From: Bugulina stolonifera
Taxonomy: Eukaryota; Bryozoa; Gymnolaemata; Cheilostomatida; Bugulidae
DNA: 64,000 bases
Assembly: GCA_935421135.1 (NCBI GenBank)
Contig: OW285187.1
Location: 21,390,429-21,454,428 of the forward strand
Direction: 5' to 3'
The position numbers and the translations under genes are program-made. The notes beneath the pieces were generated by a model that was not told the origin of the DNA, did not search any database, and was given only the letters and a program-made list of their open reading frames with translations. This document shows, in pieces, positions 58,635 through 64,000 of the stretch (positions are counted from its first letter, which is position 1; each line of letters starts with the position of its first letter).

Positions 58635-59196
58635 TCTTATTAGGAGAGTTGATGAAATTGCTTCACCCACTCCTGTTGAAATCATTTACTGCTATGGAGT
58701 TTGGCAACGCCGCTTTGAGGATTACAAGGATAAAGTAAGGTTTCATTCAGGACTCATTGATGTAGAAATGGATATAGAGCGTGATGGGAAGAATCGCTGG
58801 CTCATCATTGATGACTTGATGGGTGAAGTCGGGGGGAAAGAGACTACTAATGCAATCTTTACAAAGTTCAGTCACCACCTGAACATAAGCGTCTTTTTCT
58901 TACTACAGAACCTTTTCCCGAAAGATAATAGAACAGTGTCAATAAACTCGCAGTACTTTTTCTTGTTCAAGAACCCCAGAGACGGAATGTCTGTTACCAA
59001 TCTTGCAAAGCAGGCTTTTCCTCAGAGTACAAGAGCTGTTCAAGAAGCTTTTAGTGATGCTACACGTAAGCCACACTCTTTTCTATTCTTGAATCTTCGC
59101 CAGGAAACCCCGGAGTGGGCTAGACTGATCGGTAATTTTGCTTCTGAGCACTCTCCCATGACTGTATATATCCCGAATACCCTGGAATATAAGTAG
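58537..59196 (+). CDS. Genome-packaging ATPase (FtsK/HerA, A32-like)
   Basis: 219 aa. Walker A is GPTGSGKTELL (residues 21-31), very near the N-terminus as in A32-type viral packaging ATPases. Walker B is RWLIIDDLM (88-95), followed by SVFFLLQNLFPKDNRT, the sensor/N-Q region typical of the Polinton and adintovirus group. The family pumps DNA into preformed capsids. The ATG at 58537 lies 34 bases after a nonsynonymous upstream region inside the membrane-protein gene; no better start exists. Sequence is intact, suggesting recent or current function. Confidence 0.85.
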   Translation: MRPHQEIDLRLQSPFTALVCGPTGSGKTELLFSLIRRVDEIASPTPVEIIYCYGVWQRRFEDYKDKVRFHSGLIDVEMDIERDGKNRWLIIDDLMGEVGGKETTNAIFTKFSHHLNISVFFLLQNLFPKDNRTVSINSQYFFLFKNPRDGMSVTNLAKQAFPQSTRAVQEAFSDATRKPHSFLFLNLRQETPEWARLIGNFASEHSPMTVYIPNTLEYK

Positions 59197-59261
59197 CATT
59201 CACATCTCTACTCTCTCCATAAACTGTCTTGGACTCGAAGAGAGCGCATCCATCATCAAGC

Positions 59262-59627
59262 ATGAGATACATTAATTCACCCGAGTATTCTCCAAGGTTG
59301 AGGAGGAATGCCTTGAGTATATATGCACTGACGAAAGCATCTGCAACCATCAGAGATTCAACCATTGCTGAGGCTAACAAAGACCTTATACTCGCTCTTG
59401 TTGAGTGTGCTAGAAATGTATTATTAGGTAATGTTCATCTAACTACCGCTCAGTTGAACTCTCTACGTCGACATAGAAGGGCCATTGAGGATCTCACCAA
59501 CTCTCGTACTAGTGTGAGGCAGAAAAAGTTAATCCTACAACGTGGCGGATTTTTAGGTCTTCTTTTGAAGCCATTGGCAAGTTTACTTGGAGGTGTGCTT
59601 GGTGGATTAGGCGGTGGACGAAGGTGA
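59262..59627 (+). CDS. pX-like basic/hydrophobic small protein
   Basis: The first ATG is at 59262, giving 121 aa; the frame is open further upstream but without ATG. An Arg-rich start (SPRLRRNALS) leads into helices (AEANKDLILALVECARNVLL). These are followed by LTTAQLNSLRRHRRAIEDL, then KKLILQRGGFLGLLLKPLAS and a Gly-rich hydrophobic tail ending GGLGGGRR. The combination of basic helix, then Q-[RK]-G-G-F-L-x-x-L-L and a hydrophobic glycine tail is a recurrent small protein of Polinton/adintovirus elements. It is usually compared with adenoviral core/membrane-active peptides. It ends one base before the next ATG (TGA-A-ATG). Confidence 0.65.
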   Translation: MRYINSPEYSPRLRRNALSIYALTKASATIRDSTIAEANKDLILALVECARNVLLGNVHLTTAQLNSLRRHRRAIEDLTNSRTSVRQKKLILQRGGFLGLLLKPLASLLGGVLGGLGGGRR

Positions 59628-59628
59628 A

Positions 59629-60198
59629 ATGAGTCTCAAGTTTTCTAAAAAGTATCTTCTTATGGATAAACATACATATGAATCAATGAATAGTAGAAAC
59701 AACAAAAAAGAAGGAGAGCATCTACCCTCACTCTCTACAAATGGGGATCTACTCCTGGCAGAAAAAAGCAGAAAAGATGTAATATCTAACCTCAAAAACT
59801 CTGATACAGACATCTACTCTCAGCTAGAGCAACATGCTCATAAAATGAATAAGTTCCTAAAAGAGTTGGAGAGATCACGCCATCCGCAGCAGGAGTTGTA
59901 TAATACATTAGAGGGAATTAACACTAGGTTTAATGAAATGCATACATGGAGACAAAGAGAAGAAGAAGCACAAGAGCGAGGGCGAGAGAAAAAAAGAGAT
60001 GATGAAAAGAGGCGAAGTGGCTCAAGGTCACCACTACCACACCCATATAGGAGAGAAACAAAACCAGAGAGGTCAGAAGCTGGCGCACGTTGGAGTGGGA
60101 AGGGTGAAAATAGAAGTCCTATCAAAACTAGGTCTAGGCGAAAGCTTCCTAAAACCCCTCTTGCAAGCAATAGTAAAACAGAAAGATGGATGATATAG
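59629..60198 (+). CDS. Charged protein upstream of integrase, unknown function
   Basis: The first ATG is at 59629, giving 189 aa. The N-terminus MSLKFSKKYLLMDKHTYESM precedes a central helical part with heptad character (QLEQHAHKMNKFLKELERS). A long Arg/Lys/Glu-rich, probably disordered tail follows (RGREKKRDDEKRRSGSRS). The order small pX-like gene, charged gene, integrase recurs in adintovirus-like elements, so it is probably a conserved accessory virion protein. The 3' end overlaps the integrase ATG by 13 bases. Confidence 0.6.
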   Translation: MSLKFSKKYLLMDKHTYESMNSRNNKKEGEHLPSLSTNGDLLLAEKSRKDVISNLKNSDTDIYSQLEQHAHKMNKFLKELERSRHPQQELYNTLEGINTRFNEMHTWRQREEEAQERGREKKRDDEKRRSGSRSPLPHPYRRETKPERSEAGARWSGKGENRSPIKTRSRRKLPKTPLASNSKTERWMI

Positions 60199-61256
60199 AT
60201 GAAGGTCTACGTGATATTTACTTCTCCCCTCCTCAACCACCATCTTTTGGAGGAAAGAGAAAGTTAGTTTTAGCTTCTCCTCCTGGTATTAATGAGAATG
60301 ATGTTGAGAAGTGGTTGAGAAGTCAAGACGCATACACTCTTCATCGCCCGATTAGAATGAAGTTTACAAGGAGAAAAACGTTTGTGAGTGGGATTGGTGA
60401 ACAACTCCAGGCAGATCTCGTGGATGTGCGTGCGCACAAGGACTCAAATGATGGAGTAACATTTTTGCTCACCTGCATAGATGCCTTCTCACGGAAAGCA
60501 TGGGTCTTTCCTCTTCATTCCAAGTCTGGTCTGGAAGTGTCCAATGCACTCATCTCTCTATTCGAAAATGAAAGCTTTAGACAAATACAAACTGATAAAG
60601 GTAAGGAGTTCCTAAACAGAAGGGTGAGTGAAGTGCTAAAGAAGTATGGAGTTAGCCATTTCACCTCTGAGAATGAGATCATCAAGGCTGCTCTTGTTGA
60701 ACGCTTTAATAGAACATTGAGAGGGAAAATTCATCGTCTACTCACTTATAGAGGGGATGGACGCTACTTAGAAGATGTAGAAGACCTAGTCCAAGGATAT
60801 AACAACAGTTTTAATAGGTCAATTGGAATGAAACCTATTGAGGTTGATTACGATAATCAAGAAGAGGTTTGGGTTCGGTTAAATGAGTTCTCACCTAAAC
60901 GATGGTTAAAGAAAACAAGAGTAAAATACTCACCAGGTGATCATGTTCGGATTTCGATGGCTCGTAGTAGCTTTGAGCGAGGGTTCACACCAAACTGGTC
61001 AACCGAGATATTCACCATAAAAGCAGTCAAGGCACATACCTCACCTCCTGTCTATACACTGGAAGACCTAAACAAAGAAGGAGTAGATGGAACATTCTAT
61101 GCACAAGAATTGCAACATGTTAACCTACCTGAAATCTTTAGAGTTGAGAAAGTCATACGTAAACGGAGAAGGAGAGGAAAAGAAGAGAGTTTCGTGAAAT
61201 GGAGTGGTTATCCCTCTTCATTTAATAGTTGGACAGATTCTAGTCAGTTTGTGTAA
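60186..61256 (+). CDS. Retrovirus-type DDE integrase with C-terminal chromodomain
   Basis: 356 aa. The rve catalytic core has D77 (QADLVDV), D137 (QTDKGKEF) and E172 (LVERFNRTLRGKI), giving the DD35E spacing of retroviral and Polinton integrases. N-terminal to it lies a short linker region without an obvious HHCC zinc finger. After the core comes a basic beta-rich region (VKYSPGDHVRISMAR), as in the SH3-like DNA-binding domain. The last 40 residues form a chromodomain (FRVEKVIRKRRRR, then ESFVKWSGYPSSFNSWT). Chromodomains bind methylated histone tails and may steer integration. The enzyme inserts the linear genome by its terminal repeats. All catalytic residues are intact. Confidence 0.9.
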   Translation: MDDIDEGLRDIYFSPPQPPSFGGKRKLVLASPPGINENDVEKWLRSQDAYTLHRPIRMKFTRRKTFVSGIGEQLQADLVDVRAHKDSNDGVTFLLTCIDAFSRKAWVFPLHSKSGLEVSNALISLFENESFRQIQTDKGKEFLNRRVSEVLKKYGVSHFTSENEIIKAALVERFNRTLRGKIHRLLTYRGDGRYLEDVEDLVQGYNNSFNRSIGMKPIEVDYDNQEEVWVRLNEFSPKRWLKKTRVKYSPGDHVRISMARSSFERGFTPNWSTEIFTIKAVKAHTSPPVYTLEDLNKEGVDGTFYAQELQHVNLPEIFRVEKVIRKRRRRGKEESFVKWSGYPSSFNSWTDSSQFV

Positions 61257-61268
61257 GATCAAAGGTAG

Positions 61269-61275
61269 TATAAAT
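61269..61275 (+). promoter_or_regulatory. TATA box before the penton gene
   Basis: TATAAAT lies 36-42 bases upstream of the ATG at 61311, in the gap after the integrase gene. Confidence 0.5.
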
Positions 61276-61310
61276 TCGATATGTAAGTTCAGTTTTGCTC
61301 ACTCTCAAAG

Positions 61311-62057
61311 ATGGCCTTCAATGTCACACTTACCTCAAATGTACGCATCGGTGGGAGTGACACAAACACCAATGCTCACTTCATTACGAAGCTAGCCAAG
61401 ACATTGAAGCTTCACTCATCACAGTGGGAGGTTGGGTTACTTGACATTCAGTACCCTGCATCCTGGAGAAATGTGGAAGATGGCTATGTAGTGGTTACGA
61501 ATACAAAAGATGGAGTCAAACGAAAATGTGAAATCAGGAGTGGAAGGTATGCTTCCATGGGTGAACTTTTGAGTGAGATCAATAGAATACTAATAAACTA
61601 CGACTTAGAAAAAGTAGTGAGCTTTTACTATGATAGTCTACGGAATGAAACCTTCCTCATGTTGAGAGAACAGGAACACTCTGTCATGATGTCACGTGAT
61701 GTTGCGTGGGTGTTGGGATTCGAACCTGATGTAGAATATGCTGCGGAAATCAACAGGAGTCAAAACCCTCCAGACATCAATGCTGGTTTCACATCCCTCT
61801 ATGTCTACTCCTCCGTAGTCTCACCAAGACATGTTGGAGATAGTCTAGTCCCCCTACTTCGCACAGTTCCTATAACAGAGAGTGAAAGAAATAGCACCGT
61901 TTTCTTTGAGTTTTCGAATGTTCAATACTCTCCAGTGTCTAATACAAGCACAGACCTCATCGAGGTAGATATAAGACGTGATGATGGAGAAAGGGTCTCA
62001 TTTCGCAGTGGAAAGGTTGTGCTGACGGTTCGTTTCAGACCGCGTGGAGAGAAATAA
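61311..62057 (+). CDS. Putative minor capsid (penton) protein, single jelly-roll
   Basis: 248 aa. The N-terminus MAFNVTLTSNVRIGGSDTNT runs into alternating beta-strand patterns (QWEVGLLDIQYPASWRNV; CEIRSGRYASMGELLSEIN; SFYYDSLRNETFLML). It contains VAWVLGFEP, a short motif that I associate with Polinton/adintovirus minor capsid proteins, and ends in a strand-rich C-terminus (GKVVLTVRFRPRG). Length and position between integrase and the basic protein upstream of the major capsid gene fit the penton. Structure prediction would settle the fold. Confidence 0.7.
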   Translation: MAFNVTLTSNVRIGGSDTNTNAHFITKLAKTLKLHSSQWEVGLLDIQYPASWRNVEDGYVVVTNTKDGVKRKCEIRSGRYASMGELLSEINRILINYDLEKVVSFYYDSLRNETFLMLREQEHSVMMSRDVAWVLGFEPDVEYAAEINRSQNPPDINAGFTSLYVYSSVVSPRHVGDSLVPLLRTVPITESERNSTVFFEFSNVQYSPVSNTSTDLIEVDIRRDDGERVSFRSGKVVLTVRFRPRGEK

Positions 62058-62058
62058 C

Positions 62059-62469
62059 ATGGCCCCTCGCATAGTTCCATATTTTCCTGATGAGTCAGGT
62101 GAGATGTATGAAGACTATTATGCAAACCAGGTGGGAGAGGGAATGAGTGTGTACAGGGGAAAACCTATTATGACGGGTAATGGGATCGGCTCACTCTTTT
62201 CTGGACTGGCCCGAGGGGTCCTTCCCATGCTAAAGAATGGTGCCAAAACTATTGGGAAAAAGCTATTGACTACTGGAGCTTCGGTTCTGGGAGATGTAAT
62301 CAAGGGAGAGAACTTCAAATCCTCTGCAGCAAAACGTTTTCGTGAAGCTGGTGGGGATCTTCTAGGTGATGTAGAAGATGAATTACGTGAACCACCTGCC
62401 AAACGTGCACGAGTTAGTCAAAAGTCTACAAAGAAAAAGCGTAAAGGAAGAAAAACAGTTTTTGACTAA
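62059..62469 (+). CDS. Basic pVI/pX-like virion protein
   Basis: The first ATG is at 62059, giving 136 aa; the stop of the penton gene ends one base before it. It has a Gly-rich amphipathic segment (NGIGSLFSGLARGVLPMLK), a second Lys-rich helix (KTIGKKLLTTGASVLGDVIK) and ENFKSSAAKRFREAGG. The tail is very basic (PPAKRARVSQKSTKKKRKGR), probably a nuclear-localisation and DNA-binding region. Similar proteins sit between penton and hexon genes in adintovirus-like elements and resemble adenoviral pVI/pX in composition. The functional assignment is by position and composition. Confidence 0.65.
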   Translation: MAPRIVPYFPDESGEMYEDYYANQVGEGMSVYRGKPIMTGNGIGSLFSGLARGVLPMLKNGAKTIGKKLLTTGASVLGDVIKGENFKSSAAKRFREAGGDLLGDVEDELREPPAKRARVSQKSTKKKRKGRKTVFD

Positions 62470-62481
62470 ATGAAAGATAAA

Positions 62482-62488
62482 TATATAA
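62482..62488 (+). promoter_or_regulatory. TATA box before the major capsid gene
   Basis: TATATAA lies in the 105-base gap between the basic protein and the capsid gene, about 90 bases before the ATG at 62575. Confidence 0.4.
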
Positions 62489-62574
62489 TCCACACCTAGA
62501 CTCACCACTCCCCACTCTTAGACAAGCGACTGTAGGAGCAAGTACTAGATGGAACAACTCTCACACTATCGAAC

Positions 62575-63921
62575 ATGTCCGTCACACATCGAGCCATCTC
62601 TCTCTCCAAGGTTTCTGAAGACTCTCCAGACACGGTTGACTCCAGTTTTGACTTATTTGCCACTCCGCCAACTCATACTAGCGTGCTCAGAGGTGAGTGG
62701 GTACCTTTGGCTCCTGTTACGGACTCCCCTGATGGCACTATTGAATTTAACATCCCGCCCGCAGACGAACTCTACACAGATCTATCAAGGTCTTACTTAC
62801 ACACCACAGTAAAGGTGAGCAAGGCTGATGGAAGCGTACTACCTGCGGAAGAACAACTAAAGGTTGTTCCAGGGGACAATTTTATGCACAGTCTCTTTTC
62901 TTCTGCCACTGTTCAACTGGCCGGGCAAGATGTTGAGTATGAACCAAACTATGGACATAGAGCTTATGTCGAGAATCTCCTAAACTATGGTAAAGATGCT
63001 AAGAGCACATATATGAAAGTTGGGAGTGGGTGGATGGAGGATGAAGGAACTGGAGAAGACTATGATGGTATACCTCCCGAAGTGGTTGAAAAAAGAAAGA
63101 AACTTATAGCCACAAGTAAAGAGATGAGCTTCTATGGGAGACCTAGGTTGAGTATGTTTTCTCAAGGAAGACTTATTCCACCAGGAGTTCGCTCTCGCCT
63201 TACTCTACAACGTGCTATTCCACAAATGGCCCTCTTAGCAGAAACAGACAACCCTGCAGGAGGGGCGAAGATTTCTATAACTAAGACAGAATTGTGGATT
63301 CGACGTGTACAAGCCAATCCGGCCTTACAAAAAGCACAAATGGATGTTTGGGTTGTGCAACAAGAGTCTATAAAACTACCAATTGACCGAATAAAAACTC
63401 ATTTCCATGTCATCCCTGCTGGACACCAGTCAGTGAGAGTAAACTTTGATCAAGCGGGACAGAAGCCAAACAGAGTCTTTGTCGGACTAGTCAACCATAC
63501 TGCAAAGAGTGGAACGTATAAGCAAAATCCCTTCAAATTTGGACATAACAATCTAAGTTCATTAGAATTACTAATTGATGGAACACCGGTGACCCGAAGA
63601 TATGAACCAAATTTTGCAAGTGGAAAGTTTGCTCGTGAATTCATGAATTTGTTCACTGTCACAAATACATCCGATGCTGACACAGGGAATGAGATCTCCC
63701 CTAGCAAATACAAGTCCTGCGCTGCTCTCTACGCCTTTGACATTTCAGGAGATTTGTGTGATGACAACTTTCACTTGTTATCAAATGGGAGTCTATCTAT
63801 TAATCTAGCATTTGCTAATCAAACTCAAAATACACTTGGACTGTTTGTATACGAAGAAAAAGATGACATTATCTACTTGAATGCAAATCACGAAGTATCT
63901 ATGGTAGCCGGGATGATGTAA
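62575..63921 (+). CDS. Putative major capsid protein (double jelly-roll type)
   Basis: 448 aa. The N-terminal part has DLFATPPTHTSVLRGEWVPL, then GTIEFNIPPADELYTDLSRS, DNFMHSLFSSATVQLAGQD and YGHRAYVENLLNYGKDAK. This succession is what I know from the family named after the C. elegans protein F54H12.2. It recurs in Polinton and adintovirus elements as the hexon-like major capsid protein. The remaining two thirds are strand-rich (VRVNFDQAGQKPNRVFVGLV), with a hydrophobic C-terminal part ending HEVSMVAGMM. Roughly 450 aa is normal for this branch. Double jelly-roll capsid proteins form trimeric capsomers of icosahedral particles. Confidence 0.75.
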   Translation: MSVTHRAISLSKVSEDSPDTVDSSFDLFATPPTHTSVLRGEWVPLAPVTDSPDGTIEFNIPPADELYTDLSRSYLHTTVKVSKADGSVLPAEEQLKVVPGDNFMHSLFSSATVQLAGQDVEYEPNYGHRAYVENLLNYGKDAKSTYMKVGSGWMEDEGTGEDYDGIPPEVVEKRKKLIATSKEMSFYGRPRLSMFSQGRLIPPGVRSRLTLQRAIPQMALLAETDNPAGGAKISITKTELWIRRVQANPALQKAQMDVWVVQQESIKLPIDRIKTHFHVIPAGHQSVRVNFDQAGQKPNRVFVGLVNHTAKSGTYKQNPFKFGHNNLSSLELLIDGTPVTRRYEPNFASGKFAREFMNLFTVTNTSDADTGNEISPSKYKSCAALYAFDISGDLCDDNFHLLSNGSLSINLAFANQTQNTLGLFVYEEKDDIIYLNANHEVSMVAGMM

Positions 63922-63926
63922 AAAAA

Positions 63927-64000
63927 ATGGATACATTCTCAATCTCGAATATTCTATCTGATGATAAACTCTCATCAACCTCCTTTAGAGGAGTTATGCC
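63927..64000 (+). CDS. Probable maturation protease (adenain-like), first 24 codons only
   Basis: An ATG five bases after the capsid stop opens a frame MDTFSISNILSDDKLSSTSF continuing RGVM to the window edge. Adenain-type cysteine proteases of Polintons and adintoviruses often follow the hexon gene and start with a helical segment of this kind followed by [FY]-x-G-V. The catalytic His, Asp/Glu and Cys would lie outside the window, so the call rests on position and a short N-terminus. Confidence 0.5.
   Translation, partial: MDTFSISNILSDDKLSSTSFRGVM

Noticed and set aside
59229..59261. Longer start of the pX-like gene
   Set aside because: The frame extends upstream only through a TTG; the first ATG is at 59262. 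The same reasoning moves two other viral starts to 59629 and 62059.

Overview
The window looks like invertebrate animal nuclear DNA: AT-rich, intron-bearing, with long gene-poor stretches and many transposon remains. A complete TRPML (mucolipin) gene with 11 exons places it in Metazoa. An early-branching animal such as a sponge or cnidarian is plausible, but that is inference. There is no bacterial-style gene packing, rRNA or tRNA gene in the host part.

Left third (1-21.6 kb) is a transposon graveyard, mostly on the minus strand. It holds an uncharacterised transposase-like ORF cut by the window edge, three blocks present as diverged duplicates (2.8-3.6, 5.2-5.4 and 5.8-7.7 kb), several hAT transposase fragments, a Copia-type LTR-gag-LTR relic, an OTU-like fragment, and a PIF/Harbinger transposase with its catalytic triad. 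It also holds a clearly bounded hAT element (17211-20155) with 15-bp terminal inverted repeats and a perfect 8-bp target duplication, and a Gypsy-like gag remnant.

The middle (24.7-56 kb) is host-like. The TRPML gene is on the minus strand (24673-30964). A small unrecognised three-exon gene end lies on the plus strand near 34 kb, and scattered phase-1 exons suggest a secreted or adhesion-type protein on the plus strand (43.1-53.3 kb). A 3-kb minisatellite with an 11-bp unit lies at 44.45-47.45 kb. The palindrome TAGGCCTA occurs 15 times between 30.6 and 56.0 kb.

The right end (about 56-64 kb) is the most interesting part: the left portion of a Polinton/adintovirus-type DNA virus or virus-like transposon with undamaged reading frames. 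In order it carries a GC-rich candidate terminal/promoter region, an unrecognised 442-aa coiled-coil protein, a small membrane protein, a packaging ATPase, a basic/hydrophobic pX-like protein, a charged protein, a DD35E integrase with C-terminal chromodomain, a putative penton (minor capsid), a pVI/pX-like basic protein, a putative double jelly-roll major capsid protein, and the first 24 codons of what is probably the maturation protease. Genes abut or overlap, and TATA boxes precede only three of them, suggesting about three transcription units: replication/packaging/integration, then penton plus core protein, then capsid plus protease. DNA polymerase and the right terminus would lie beyond the window.
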